Shown in pieces: positions 1 through 11,347 of a DNA stretch of 64,000 nt. Each line of letters opens with the position of its first letter. The stretch's first letter is position 1. Origin of the DNA: Azorinus chamasolen (lineage: Eukaryota; Mollusca; Bivalvia; Cardiida; Solecurtidae); contig OY755252.1 of assembly GCA_963576725.1 (NCBI GenBank), positions 30,646,578-30,710,577 on the forward strand, in the 5' to 3' direction. The notes beneath the pieces were generated by a model. It had not been told where the DNA came from. It was given only the letters and a program-made list of their open reading frames with translations, and made no database searches. The position numbers and the translations under genes were made by a program.

Positions 1-9
1 GTGTTATTA

Positions 10-1033
10 GGGTCATTGACAAACGTTCGTTCACTCCGGTTTCACTATATCACAGCAATAACCTGACAATTTGCAGTTCAAAAAATGGCGTGAGTCAATA
101 AAACGAATCAATTCTAACACCCACCTCCAATTATTTAGTTCCCAGCATCAAAAGAATGATGTAAAACTAGCGAGTTTTGTCAGTTTGCTTCAAATCGTCG
201 AGGAAGGAGCCATTTTATCATGCAACGTCACGAAATACAGTCACTTCCTACTAGCATAATATTTTCCACGTCGACGCTGTATTTTGTGAGGTACAGTGCA
301 TGTGTACTGACCCGACCGGAATGCAAGTTTGGTTCAGCCAATAGGAGGAAAACAGAAGGACGAAAAAGGCATAATTAAACATAAACATCAAATTAACACA
401 TTTTCTCACCTTTGTCTCAACTATCTGTTCATATAAAAGGATTAAATCAAGTTTGTTCTTGTTGTAAAAGTCGATGACGTCACTGCATGCCAACATGACG
501 TCACGTAATTCGTACTTGCATGTATTTTCATCCAAGGGACGAAACCGCTTTAGCAATCTTTCTATTTCTTATTTTTTTCCCATTTTTCTTGGTGTTGCAT
601 GATAAAAGAATTACTATGCTAGTAGTTTGGAAGTTCAGCTGTATTTTGGCTCGTCAGAAAAGTAGTTAAATGCTCGCCAAGGCTCGCATTTAACAACTTT
701 TCCAACTCGCCAAAATACAGCTGAACTTCCAAACTACTAGCATAGTAATTCTTATGTACGTGACGTCACGGATTTTCCAACTTTTCCTTCGCTCATCCAA
801 TGAAATGGCTCCATTCAAATTTGTTGCAAAATGGCAGCATCCGAAAATAAACATAACGACAGACGGAAAGGCCGCTGTTGCTAGTTGCTTATTTATTAAG
901 AGGACAAAACAAATGGAGATTGGTGATATAATTGGGTTGTTTTATTGAACCACGCCATCTTTTGAACTGAAAATCGCCAGGTTATGGCTGTGATATATTG
1001 AAACCGGGGTGAACGAACGTTTGTCAATGACCC
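10..1033. mobile_element. Foldback-type non-autonomous DNA element with ~100-bp terminal inverted repeats
   Basis: The left end starts GGGTCATTGACAAACG and the right end is its reverse complement. About 100 bp match with scattered mismatches (about 10-115 against 925-1033), and weaker similarity continues inward. No clear target duplication and no transposase are seen. A second palindrome sits in the middle. The small open frames inside are repeat sequence, not genes. Confidence 0.7.
606..753. repeat. Central palindrome of the foldback element
   Basis: The 45-nt arms at 606-650 and 709-753 are perfectly inverted (outer bases AAGAATTACTATGC / GCATAGTAATTCTT). The interval between them is also partly self-complementary (AGTTAAATG / CATTTAAC). 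A single strand could form a stem of about 70 bp. Confidence 0.85.
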
Positions 1034-1710
1034 AGAAAACACGTGAAATTTTGAGAAAATCGTTGTTGGATTGATAATTGCACGTAATTAAGTTACCGTG
1101 AGAAGATTATACTTATTTGATAGAACAATATATTGGCTTTAAATAGCCGAAAGACTTACGAAATTATCATTTAAATTGTAAGAGTTACATTCATATTTGT
1201 ACTCGTGGTACACGGATGTCCGTTCTGCTAGTTGGAGCCCTTGTTATTATATAGTACATATAGACCCCCATGAAGCGGTCCAGACCCCTGTGGTTTTAGC
1301 CAGCTGTAAGTAGAGTCACGTGATTAAACCAAGATGGAGGAAAGGTAAAATGATTTCTTATTCTTCTGAATATTTAACTCTTTTCTCAACGAAATATCAC
1401 ATACAAACTGAAAATGTGAAGTTACATATTTCAAAACTATGTGACCTTTTCACAGACAGCCTTGGTATGTGGTAAATATAACGTATCTACCGAAAATCAA
1501 GGCTGTACGTACAAAAATTGCAAGTCAGATTTTTTTTCCGTGAAAGTAATGAATAATTTCCGATTGAAATGTCCCGCCAGCTCTCTATCTCCTTTGTAAA
1601 CAGAGTATACCCAAGATCAGACAGGAATCGTTCGATCACGGTCTACTCAGTTCGCTTATCATGGTCACCAGGTGAAAAAAATGGGTCTCGAGCCCAGGGC
1701 CTTTGGCTGG
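1034..1710. other. Gene-less stretch, no recognisable feature
   Basis: AT-rich sequence. The open frames here show no family motif, no splice-compatible coding pattern and no repeat with a clear boundary. Confidence 0.5.
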
Positions 1711-1757
1711 GTGACGGTCGTTTCGTCAAACTGCCAGTTCTTCAAAAAGGTTATATC
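1711..1757 (+). repeat. TCGTCAAA-type repeat, left copy
   Basis: Contains GACGGTCGTTTCGTCAAACT, then CCAGTTCTTCAAAAAGG. It is inverted relative to 4041-4080, where the complement runs from GCCTTTTTGACGAACTGG to CGACTGT. The two may be the ends of one ~2.4-kb element or separate members of one family. Confidence 0.5.
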
Positions 1758-2807
1758 CTCGATTCCTATATTTCTGTTCTTTCCTATTATTCCGTCCGCA
1801 TCACAAAAGTGCTTGATGTTGCGCGTGCGACCTGTCTACGTCATCGCTCAAAGTGTTTGACGATTGTAAATAAAACGCTTTCAGATACAGAGTCGAAAAA
1901 ATGAGGAAAAAACAGATAAGTTGAATGAAACTTTAAAGATAAATATTATTTTTTAACAAAAATATAAATATTCTCATCACGTGACACCATTTTTCTAACG
2001 ATATTTCCCCCAAAACATCAATTTTTCATAGCTAAAAAATTTGACAGATGCCGCGGAAACATTCAGACAGGTCCTTATTACGTGACCAAGCAAACAACAC
2101 GTCACAACTATACTGTTCGGTAAAAGTTAGGGTTTCATGTCATGAACATGTCTCATGTCAAATTTTGTACAAGGGAGTCTGTTATCAGACGGCATAGTAC
2201 ATTTCTTTGACCGCACTGTACTGAAAAAAAAAATGCCACAGTACACATCTAAATTGTAGATATGTTGGTATTTCTTTAATTGTGAGTGTTATCTGTTTAG
2301 CTGATTCTAATAGGTGTATTTCCAAGTAATTTTTAAATTCAATTCTCAGTTGACACTTTTTGCAAAATAACATTTGAATTCATAAGGCTGATATTCCTGT
2401 CTTGTTTTGTTTATAGTGCTTTTGAAAATGAGTTCGATCAATACATATTTCACTTAGCTCAAAATGTTTATGGTGTAGGGAGTGTCTGGGACTTAACTTT
2501 TCTTGTACAGTATATATTTGACCCATTTGCGCTCAAGCGCCTTTGTGTGGGGGGATTATGACGTCATAGGAACGGCAATATAGGAAACATGGTGGCTGCA
2601 TTGCTGAATTGAGTGAGTTAAAAGAATCGGCACTTGGTTCAATTGTTAGGTTATTTGTTTATTTTAAGTGTTATTTTCCGTTAGAAAAATATTTTTTCTC
2701 AATATTCCTTCAAGGAAGCTCCTTGTTGCATTTAAAGTAATTGTTTTTCTGAAAGATGTTTTGCTAAGGGGAACGGTAATACAGGAGAAGGGGATACAGT
2801 ACAAAAG

Positions 2808-2903
2808 GGGTTGTCGTTTCGTCAAAAAGGATTATATAGCAAATTGATTTATATATCCCCTTTTTGACGAAATGGCAGTTTGACGAAATTACCGATATTA
2901 TTA
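2808..2903. repeat. TCGTCAAA-type palindromic repeat
   Basis: TTTCGTCAAAAAGGATTATA is followed after a short AT loop by TATCCCCTTTTTGACGAAA and then GCAGTTTGACGAAA. This is the same motif as at 1711 and 4000-4080. It looks like a short TIR element of unknown superfamily. Confidence 0.5.
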
Positions 2904-3993
2904 GATCTATTAACCTTAGTTTGGATCTAGATGAGATCTGGATCAGAACTGTATGCTTTGTGGTGATTAATTAACTCAGAAATAGTGAAGAATGCGACAG
3001 TACCGTATACTTTATGCACGCTACGGGTCAATTCGCGATTACTGTTTCAAATAGTTTGGGTCTATATCAGATCTGGATCAGAATTGAATGCTTTTAGTGA
3101 TTAATTAACTCAGAATTAATTAATTTATGAAGAATGCGACAGTACCATATACTTTATGCACGTTATGCGTGCGGGCGAATTCGTGATTACTGTTTCAAAT
3201 AGTTCAGATCCAGATGACACTCGGAGGCTATTTAATGGCACATCCACGATAATTAATTCAGAGAAAGATTGAAGACGGCAACACTGAATTAGTAAACAGA
3301 AGGTTAGCCATTTTGAAGGCGTTATTATTGTTGCAAATAGTTTGGATCCAGATAAGATCTGCATAAACTGTTGGACATTCGGTGCTATTTTATAATGACA
3401 TTTTTGACGAATTTTGTCGAGGACAATTACATAGGAAACTGAAGGCTAATACATTTTTGAAGTGTGATATTATACATGCAGAATATGGCATTTGTCAGTT
3501 TTCTGCATAATCCGAAAAGGGCACATTAAAGTGATCACGTACCAGTTTCACTAGCAGTGCTGATTGATTAGGAAGGGGGATTAACATTAATTACACAATA
3601 AAGTGTTGATAAAAGTTTGTGCCGCCGAACCCGTGTCGCTAATTGGTTTGTAGGTGAGAAAAAGCAATTAGACTAACACGTGTAATTTTTGCACACTTAT
3701 AGAGTAATTAATATTTGTTTTTTGCTTTGCATATATTACTTGATAAAACTTTTAAACATTTTAATCAACAAATCGGTACCAAGATTCATCTTCATAATTT
3801 GTATATTACAAATTTTAAGTGCTGTCCTATCATTTCCAAACTCGATAGTTCCGCATACGCAAAAAATCTGTTTGTTGTTCGAGAATTACTCACAGCCTTA
3901 TATATTTTGGGGGTTAATTTTTCTGGTTTCTTAATTCACCAAAATAACATATACATTTAACAGATTTATTGAAATACTATTCATATATATCAG

Positions 3994-4083
3994 GTAATAT
4001 ATCCTTTTTGACGAAACGTCTTTCGTCAAAACTATATATCGCCTTTTTGACGAACTGGCATTTTGACGAACGACTGTAATTCC
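3994..4083 (-). repeat. TCGTCAAA-type repeat, right copy
   Basis: Four TTTGACGAA/TTCGTCAAA motifs within 90 bp. The last 40 bp are the inverted counterpart of 1711-1757. A related, more diverged GTCAAACTTAA palindrome occurs at 4590-4730. Confidence 0.5.
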
Positions 4084-4589
4084 TTTGGCTTACAATGCCA
4101 ATTTAAGGGTAACTGTCACAAATCACCGAATCGGACTGGATAAGACCATATTTTTTACATAATGTGTTTGAGGTTGGTTTTTATTTATTTAGTTTGAAAT
4201 TCCTTTTGTTTCCAATATTTTCAATCCATCCACTGCCTCCCAGGACATGTCGATATGCAACCTCTAACACAGTGATCTCCCATATTATATCAATGACGAT
4301 GACCCTGATCAGACAGCTCCTATATGAGTCGTCTGATCTGGTTCTTTTCTGTTTGCGAAGATGTATATAATATTTGTGGAGTAAATGATTAAATAGGGTT
4401 ATAATTTTAAAAATAGAGTTGGAAAGATTACTTTTCCTTGACTTTAGCTTGTCTATTAGTCAGTATGTCAGCCTATAGGCTACATATATTCTATAGACAA
4501 TTATACAGATAGACATACAGACAGATGTAAGAGAAAAGAGACGTATACAGATAGGCATACAAACAGAGACAGACATATAAACTTGTTTT

Positions 4590-4735
4590 CGTCAATTGAC
4601 CGGTCTGTCAAACTTAATTTATATAATACATGCTTTGGTCAAACTTAACTTATATAGCATTAAGACAATAAATTAAGTTTGACGAAACCACTACCTGTTT
4701 TGTACTACAGTAAATTGACGAAACCACCGTAATCC
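4590..4735. repeat. Diverged GTCAAACTTAA palindromic repeat
   Basis: TCGTCAATTGACC and GTCAAACTTAATTTATAT are followed by inverted AATTAAGTTTGACGAAACC. It shares the TTGACGAAACCAC motif with the TCGTCAAA repeats upstream. Confidence 0.4.
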
Positions 4736-4851
4736 ATCATCTGACAATCATATGTATATGTATTCACCTTATAAGGTTATCATTTTAAACACAAACTCAT
4801 ATTGATTCTTTATTCTTTATTTGATCATTTATTCAACACTGTACCGACTGA

Positions 4852-5072
4852 ACTCTCCCAATTTGACCTGAGACTCGATTAATCTTCGGCCTTTTTATCG
4901 GGATTGTTTGTAATAATCTGTGGCAAAAATTAGCAAAACAAAAGCGAGTAATAATCATGTTCCACGAGGATTGTATTCTTGTGGCGAATTCATATACCTT
5001 TGTAAATGTATCCGATGATTACCGACAATAATAAACGGAATATGCACCAGTCTCAGATCAAATTGGGAGAGT
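4852..5072 (+). mobile_element. MITE family M, 221 bp with 24-bp inverted repeats
   Basis: The ends are ACTCTCCCAATTTGACCTGA and its reverse complement, with 23 of 24 bases paired. About 100 bp of the interior recur in inverted orientation at 26648-26750 (CGAGGAACATGATTATTAC and ACAATCCCGATAAA), so it is a dispersed family. Confidence 0.7.
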
Positions 5073-5286
5073 AATACCAAGCTACCCAGTAAAGCCTATC
5101 AACTGTTTCAACACAATCTCTACCTGACTACACACACACCCTCTACACAAGAATTCGTCCCAAATTCTTACTGAAATAACACTCCACAAGTTTCTTATTA
5201 TTACAAATGAATGAAATAATCTTCATATAAATCACCCTGTGGGTTATTTACGTTGGGCGCCAAATGTAACATGGTGAAAAAGTTGT

Positions 5287-5360
5287 GAATCGACTGGGAG
5301 TCCAACCCAAGGCTTTTTGCTTACCATGCCAACATTCTACCGACTTAGCTACTAAGCCGC
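5287..5360 (-). repeat. tRNA-derived SINE head (A and B box)
   Basis: On the minus strand an A-box-like TAGCTAAGTCGGTAGAATG and a B-box-like GGTTGGACTCC are spaced as in a tRNA, with a partial acceptor pairing (CGGCT/AGTCG). The flanking segments at 5088-5135 and 5361-5405 are near-identical direct repeats, as expected of dispersed or tandem SINE copies. It is unlikely to be a functional tRNA: there is no clean anticodon arm. Confidence 0.5.
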
Positions 5361-5404
5361 ACAGTAAAGCATATCAACTGTTTCACCACAATCTCTACCT
5401 GGCT

Positions 5405-5720
5405 ACATAATTTAAATTATACAGATATGACCATACAGTTTTATCTCAGTCAAAATGTTTCTTGAAAATATTATAAAATAAATTATTGAATATACATGAA
5501 AAAAAGGAAAGGGTCAAGTTAGCCCTTGACTTGAATGTCCACAATTAGATTTCTTTTAAGTGGCTTTTGTAGAGAAGCTTCACTGTATGATGAGTTTATA
5601 TGTAAACAGAGATGGAGAAAAAAGTTGTGAGAGTAAATAATTATATGTTACTTAACCCTCTTAGAACCTCCTGAATGTAGGAACTCTTGATGAATAAAGA
5701 CTCAGACAGTCAAGTTCAAT
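5405..5720. other. Gene-less stretch
   Basis: AT-rich sequence with no motif, repeat boundary or coding signal that can be supported. Confidence 0.4.
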
Positions 5721-5723
5721 TCA

Positions 5724-5800
5724 GTCAGTGTAGTTTAATGGTAGAACACCTTCTTGCCTAGGCATGAGAAGGAAGTCTGGGTTCAAATCCCAGCACTGGC
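5724..5800 (+). tRNA. tRNA-Gly-like sequence with an enlarged anticodon arm
   Basis: There is a 7-bp acceptor pairing (GTCAGTG/CACTGGC, one G-T). The D arm is GTTT/GAAC around AATGGTA. The T arm is CTGGG/CCCAG with loop TTCAAAT. The segment TGTAGTTTAATGGTAGAAC is what bacterial-type tRNA-Gly A boxes look like. The anticodon arm is 24 nt instead of 17: stem CCTTCT/AGAAGG around a self-complementary TGCCTAGGCA. A GCC anticodon could be read there only if about 7 nt are treated as an insertion. It could be a degenerate tRNA or the head of a SINE. The internal promoter boxes are intact. Confidence 0.45.
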
Positions 5801-5843
5801 TATTGAAGAAGGTTTGAGATGAATTATTTATTATTTTATTTAA

Positions 5844-6066
5844 TTAACCCTTTCCCTGTCCTATGTTTATGTCAATTTCAATACCTACTGAATATTCATG
5901 GACACAATAGTCGGAATGAAATATGGAAGGTGGAACATTGTAGCCATTTCAGAAAGTAAAGAAACAGATATATCAAATTCCATTAGCAAACAGAGCAGAC
6001 CCCTCCATCTGATCTGGGTCAACTCTATTTGCAAATGGGTGAAAACATGTTTGTATGAGGGAAAAA
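5844..6066 (+). mobile_element. MITE family A, core partly deleted
   Basis: Starts TTAACCCTTTCCCTGTC and carries the family interior (GAATATTCATGGACA, ATGGAAGGTGGAACATTG, AGCAAACAGAGCAGACCC). The hairpin tip is lost: CAGACCCC runs straight into CATCTGATCTGGGTC. The right end is truncated after GTATGAGGG. Confidence 0.7.
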
Positions 6067-6140
6067 ACTTACAGAATTGTAAGGAAATAACTTCATACTG
6101 TGCATATTGCTTAGTAAAACAAATTTAAGAATTTGGTTCT

Positions 6141-6390
6141 TTAACCCTTTACTCCATAAATATGTCTTTCTAACCTTTGCAAATGGAGTAGACCCAGATC
6201 AAAAGCTCATGTAGGAGCCATCTGATCATGGTGTGCTGTTTATACTTATGACATAATACAGATATGATTCTACAGTTGCTGCCACAGCCAAAATTTCTTG
6301 TGTTCATGTGCCATTATAAAAATAATTCAAAATTCTGTCACTTTTCAACATGTCATTTTTTCTTACATGAATATTCCTGGCATATAGGGT
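6141..6390 (+). mobile_element. MITE family A2
   Basis: Starts TTAACCCTTTACTCCATAAA and has the hairpin arms GAGTAGACCCAGATCA and AGGAGCCATCTGATCA. The right end is eroded and abuts the hairpin of the next element. Confidence 0.65.
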
Positions 6391-6410
6391 TGATAGTTTT
6401 TATACGCCCG

Positions 6411-7624
6411 TTTGAAAAAAACGGGACGTATTATGGAATGGCGCTGTCTGTGTGTCTGTCCGTCTGTAACATCTCTAACTCAAGTTCCGCTTGGTGGATC
6501 CTTCTCAAATTTTAACACAATGTTTATCTAGACATTCTACAGTTGCCCGCCAAGTCCCGGTTTGTTTTTACCAAGGTCAAGGTCACACAATTGGACTTAG
6601 AATTTGCGTTTAGCAAAAATGTTAACCAGTCTGTCTGTAACATCTCTAACTCAAGTTCCGCTTGGTGGATCCTTCCCAAATTTAACCACAATGTTTATCT
6701 AGACATGCTACAGTAGCCTGCCAAGTCCCGGTTCGTTTATACAAGGTCAAGGTCGCTTAATTTGACTTAGAATTTGTGTTTAGCATTTGCGTTAAGCAAA
6801 AATGTTAACCTGTATTTATGTGGAACAAGTCCACTTATTTACATAACACTTTGTGATAAAGCTTTGAAACTTGGAACACTTGTTCACCGTCACAACCTTC
6901 ACCTGTAGGCAAGAGTAAATAACTCTTGTCAAGCATTTTGACCGAATTATACCCCTTTTTAACTTAGAATTTTTGGTTAAGGCTTTGTTAAAGTCCATTT
7001 ATTTACATAACCCTTGAAAATAAAGCTTTTAAACTTGGAACACTTGTTCACCGTCACAACCTTAACCTGTAGGCAAGAGAAAATAACTCTGTCAAGCATT
7101 TTGACCGAATTATGCCCCTTTTTAACTTAGAATTTTTTGTTAAGGCTTTGTTAAAGTCCATTTATTTACATAACCCTTTGAGATAAAGCTTTTAAAATTT
7201 GAACACTTGTTCACCATCACAATATTCACCTATAGACAAGAGTACATAGCTCTGGTAAGCATTTTGACAGAGTTATTCCCCTTTTTAACTTAGAATTTTT
7301 GGTTAAGGTTTTGGTTAAAGTCCACTTATTTACATAACCCTTTGAGATAAAGCTTTTAAACTTGGAACATTTGTTCACCATCAGAAGTTTCATCTGTAGG
7401 CGAGAGTAAATACAATGTAACTCTGTCCAGCATTTAGACACAATTATGGCCCTTTTTAATTTAGAAATTTTGGTTAAGGTTTTTTGTTAAAGTATGCCTA
7501 TTTACAGCCTTGAAAATTGGTCGCAAAATTGGACTTAGAATTTGAATTTAGCAAATACGTTAACCCCAGTTTATGTTGAATAAAACCTCGACGGGTGTAT
7601 ATTGTGCCCACTGGCACTCTTGTT
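6411..7624 (-). mobile_element. Helentron-like (HINE-type) element a with two tandem arrays
   Basis: Read on the minus strand it starts AACAAGAGTGCCAGTGGGC, with subterminal ATACACCCGTCG close behind. About four and a half tandem units of ~164 bp follow (units near 6828, 6992, 7155, 7319), then two units of 171 bp (6464, 6635). It ends with a GAC/CAG-rich microsatellite and a terminal hairpin at 6411-6433 (ATACGCCCGTTT / AAACGGGACGTAT). This is the layout of non-autonomous Helentrons. No Rep/helicase is present, so the class call is inference. Confidence 0.55.
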
Positions 7625-8170
7625 ATTTCTAGAGAAAGAAGACTGGAAAGTAACGAAATCCAAGGACTTGAGGTATACAAGCAGTACTAGAGGACCAGTT
7701 TCTGTATTTTCAGTGTAAAATAATGGTAAAGTGAAGTCTCTTGGCTTGAACCTAGAGGAATAATATTTTTAATACATGGCTATTTGGAGATAATGTGAAA
7801 CAACTAAACCTGTACTAAATGAATATTCATGAAGGCTTTGAGACTCTATGTAAAATTATTAAGCCCACTTGAAGCTGCTTCAGATTAGTGATATCAGTTT
7901 TGAAAAGTGCCCAAAGCTTTAAAATACTGTTTGCCCTGAAAAGAATTGATGCATGAAGTTTTTTATTTCTAAATTCAAATATCTTAAATTATCAATATTT
8001 TTTAATCCTTATTTTTTTTTAATATGGAGAAATATGTAAAACATTATTAGCAGAACTTTGTTAATCATTAATAGATCCATAATCAATGTTTCAATAACAA
8101 GACATTATCAATTATCTTACTGAGGGTTGGGTTGAGAAATTTAAACGCAACCAACTGTTAGTTTACAGTT
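7625..8170. other. Gene-less stretch
   Basis: AT-rich, with degenerate A-family fragments (AATGAATATTCATGAAGG). No gene is supported. Confidence 0.4.
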
Positions 8171-8172
8171 TT

Positions 8173-8400
8173 AGCTCACCAGAGCACAAGGTGCTCAGGG
8201 TGAGCTTTTGTGATCACCTTATGTCCATCGTCCATCGGCATGCGTCTTCCAGTTGTCAACAATTTGAACTTTTAAAAATTTTCTCCTCTAAATCTACAGG
8301 GTTCTCAGCTTTCATCTTTGGCACATATCATCATCATTAGATTCACTAACACCAACTCTATCAGATATAGCTGAATACTTATATCTAGACTTGCCATGTG
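8173..8400 (-). mobile_element. Helentron-like element c, hairpin end
   Basis: A terminal hairpin at 8173-8206 (AGCTCACCAGAGCAC / GTGCTCAGGGTGAGCT) is followed by a short GTCCATCGTCCATCGG microsatellite. The same hairpin arm ends element d at 41433-41462 in the opposite orientation. The far end is not defined. Confidence 0.5.
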
Positions 8401-8619
8401 CCATAACTTGATAAGAATATCAAAACCTGGTCTTCCAGAGGTATTTGGAAGTTTTACCAGTTCCTTGTCTACAGGCTATTCTAGAAACATGATCTTGCCA
8501 ACGGATGTCACAAATCTTTTCCTGTATGTACTGAACACTAATTGTACTCAGTCTGAAAAACATGTTGAACTCATCCAGTCTGAAGAGAGATACACTGTAT
8601 CTGATATGTAATTCTTCTG

Positions 8620-9250
8620 TCTATATCGAGATCTCTGTCTGGAAACAGAAAAAAGAAAAATATAAGTACCCTTGAGAAAACAAATCCTTATCCGAGCTTC
8701 AGATAAGAGGAGTATTTTGAAAATAAAACACCTTTCCGTCAAAGTCTAAGTTGTAATCATTCTTTAAAATTGTCTGGTAAAGACAATTCTGATGAAAGGT
8801 TACAACAATAAGTGATGTTGGGAAATCTTGTATGGTACATGTTTATGCAGGTTTTGGTCAGACCAAATTTTATATATTAATGGCTGCATTGTGAAATTCA
8901 ACACTACAACGCATTGCAAACAGTGTAGACTCAGATCTGTTGTCGCATTCGGAATGATTATGCAGATTAGGCTCTAGTCACCAACGAACTGTAAAACAGG
9001 ATGCTAATTTTGTGGTGGTTGCCGTCTTATCTGCCGGAATATCATTAAAACCGAAAGTAGCTCGATATCACCATTTAGAGTACACGAATGTGAACTAATT
9101 AGGCTCTACACTCTTACACCTCACTAGTGTACAGATCCTGACCACATGCAACTTTTTCAAAGCTGTCATTGATATGGGTTTACACTATTTTTGCTTTTTG
9201 GTATAGAATCTCAAAACGTGGCTCGTATATCACCATCTTAGCGCGAGGCA
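8620..9250. other. Gene-less stretch
   Basis: No supportable coding signal. There are short A/B-like fragments (CAGTGTAGACTCAGATC at about 8935). Confidence 0.4.
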
Positions 9251-9258
9251 GTTCTGCA

Positions 9259-9514
9259 CACAGGCGTTCGGCTCATGAAATATGTCTAAAATGTCCCTAA
9301 ATTGACGTTTTGTAACATTTGGGGCCGAAAAAATAATGTTTGGGGCGTTTTGAGACAAAGCTGAAATTTCGTATATTCTATATAAGTTATACGAAATTTC
9401 AGCTTTGTCTCAAAACGCCCCAGGCATTATTTTTTCGGCCCCAACTGTTACAAAACGTCAATTTAGGAACATTTTAACTTATTTTAGACATATTTCATGA
9501 GCCAAACGCCTTTG
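9259..9514. mobile_element. hAT-like palindromic MITE with 8-bp target duplication
   Basis: A near-perfect palindrome with ~115-bp arms around a short AT loop (TTCTATATAAGT). Its ends are CACAGGCGTTCGG / CCAAACGCCTTTG. It is flanked by an exact 8-bp repeat GTTCTGCA at 9251-9258 and 9515-9522. An 8-bp duplication and ends starting CA suggest the hAT superfamily; mobilisation would need a transposase in trans. Confidence 0.8.
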
Positions 9515-9833
9515 GTTCTGCATATGTATAATGCAAATTAACTTGTTAATTAATTAGTTAATTAATTAACCAAGCTGACGACATGAGATGTTCGGTAGGC
9601 ACCGATACTAAATACTTCAAAATAACAGAACTTCAAAACGCTTATTCCATTTAAAATGATCGTCTGACTCGGAATACCGAGATAGAATCGGACAACGCCA
9701 AACCGAAAGTAGACATGACTAGTTTTACTTTTAGTCTGCTGAGCAACCTTTTTGGCAATTGTTTTCACCTACCAGATTTGAAATTCGAGCTATAATGAAT
9801 ATGTCTACCAAAATGCAATCAGGGTGTCAATCA

Positions 9834-9892
9834 GTTTGGATCCTGATGAGACGCCGAGCTCATCTGGATCCAAACTGTTTGCATAGGTATTC
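9834..9892 (+). repeat. MITE family B core
   Basis: GTTTGGATCCTGATGAGACG is paired with TCATCTGGATCCAAACTG, then TTTGCATAGG. The hairpin tip is shortened. The outer arms are eroded. Confidence 0.65.
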
Positions 9893-10528
9893 ACTCATCC
9901 GCTCATAGCCGGCTAATGGTTAATAGATGTAGTGAATAGAGTACATGTAGATATAAAAAAAAGTTTACCCACCGTTTAGCCCTCAGCAGTAGGATTACCA
10001 AACCAGCGATGTCATCATGTTAGTCGTTGGAATCGTTGTCAGAACTGCTGTCGTCCAGAAATAACAGCGCGTTTTCGCTTTGCCATTCATTATGCTCTTA
10101 TCAAAATTCACAAGCGGCCAGCGATAAGTAATGAAATGAAAAAAATCATTCGACTGGGCATCGAACTATACGTAATTACATGCCACTGCGCACGTGGGCG
10201 GAGCTAATATTTACTCAACTAAAAACCTCCAGTCTAATACGCCTAATGTCGTCTTCTCTAAATTTTAGAGCGAAATTTCCTTCACTTCTTTTCTAACAAG
10301 ACTTAGTGATGTGTCAAAAAACATTTTGGATCCTAGTGAGACACTTTTGCGGTGAAATAATTAAACATAAGTTATTAATTGAAGGGATAGTTGTGTAGCA
10401 ACAGTAAACATCAGAACTGGAAAGTTAACAAAACGCAGAAGATATGCATAAATAATGTGTTGACTATCTACTAAAGACTTAAAACAGTGTGCACTTCATG
10501 CCACTTTCAGTTATGTAGCCGTTAATTT

Positions 10529-10712
10529 AGAGCTACAGATAAAGGTGCGTACCAACATTCTAAAATTGTCATTTCTCCACCAAACCCTTTATTGTGACCA
10601 CTCTTTAGAACCGTTTCGAAAATACGATTCTAAAGAGTGGTCAAAACGTATAGTTCTGAGGAGAATTAAATGGGTTATTCTTGAAAATGTTTAAATTTAC
10701 GCATCAAATCTG
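10529..10712. mobile_element. MITE family G
   Basis: Starts GAGCTACAGATAAAGGTGCG. The core is GACCACTCTTTAGAA / TTCTAAAGAGTGGTC and the right arm ends TTTAAATTTACGCATC. Further copies are at 36553, 47312, 49166 (partial) and 52588. Confidence 0.7.
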
Positions 10713-10917
10713 GTAAAGTAGCACATTACGATAACAATGATACCAATGTAAATACGCATATTTCGGAAACCTAAACAAACATGCACTCCTAGTGAGCCCA
10801 ATTATCTGGTAATTATAATGAGAACTACAGGAAAACCCCTCTAAACCGGAAATTAAATTCAGTATCGCTTACCGTTTTGGAGACAGTGGCTGCTCAGTCC
10901 AGAGTGAAAGTCATACA

Positions 10918-10950
10918 GAAAGCTCCTGGAAAGCTCCTGGAAAGCTCCTC
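10918..10950 (+). repeat. Short 11-bp tandem repeat (GGAAAGCTCCT)3
   Basis: Three consecutive copies of GGAAAGCTCCT lie just before a family C MITE. The repeated GCTCC matches half of the MITE hairpin-tip motif. Confidence 0.6.
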
Positions 10951-10957
10951 AAAGTGT

Positions 10958-11206
10958 TTAACCCTTCGCTTGCTATTCACGTCAATATACCTACCTGTAA
11001 ATAGTGAAGACCCAGATGAGACAGCTCCTGCAGGAGCTCTCTCATCAGGGTCTGCACTATTTATAAGTTGATTGTGCAACCAGTGCACTCCACAGCAGTG
11101 ATTGCCCAGCGAAAGACGTGTACACATTGAAGATATATGTAATTATACAACAGGGCATGGTAAAGAAGGAGAAATGTATTTTAAAATTAAGGAAGAGAAG
11201 GGTTAA
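10958..11206 (-). mobile_element. MITE family C, copy 1
   Basis: Flanked by TTAA on both sides, with ends CCCTTCGCTTGCT / AAGAGAAGGG. The core GAGACAGCTCCTGCAGGAGC lies between arms GACCCAGATGAGAC and CTCATCAGGGTC, with an A-A mismatch between the arms. The TTAA target and CCCTT ends are piggyBac-like. Confidence 0.8.
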
Positions 11207-11347
11207 GTGTATGTATCTATCTCATTAATATACATGTAAGAATTAATGACATCATGAATATTTGTTGACCGAATCTATAAAGGTGTATGACCGCACAATG
11301 TTTTGGCCATGGCAGAAATGGTAGAACTAGATTTGTATAAGTCAATA

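Noticed and set aside
1569..1904. 111-codon open frame
   Set aside because: No motif, a repeat family (TCGTCAAA) runs through it, and no splice or codon evidence supports it.
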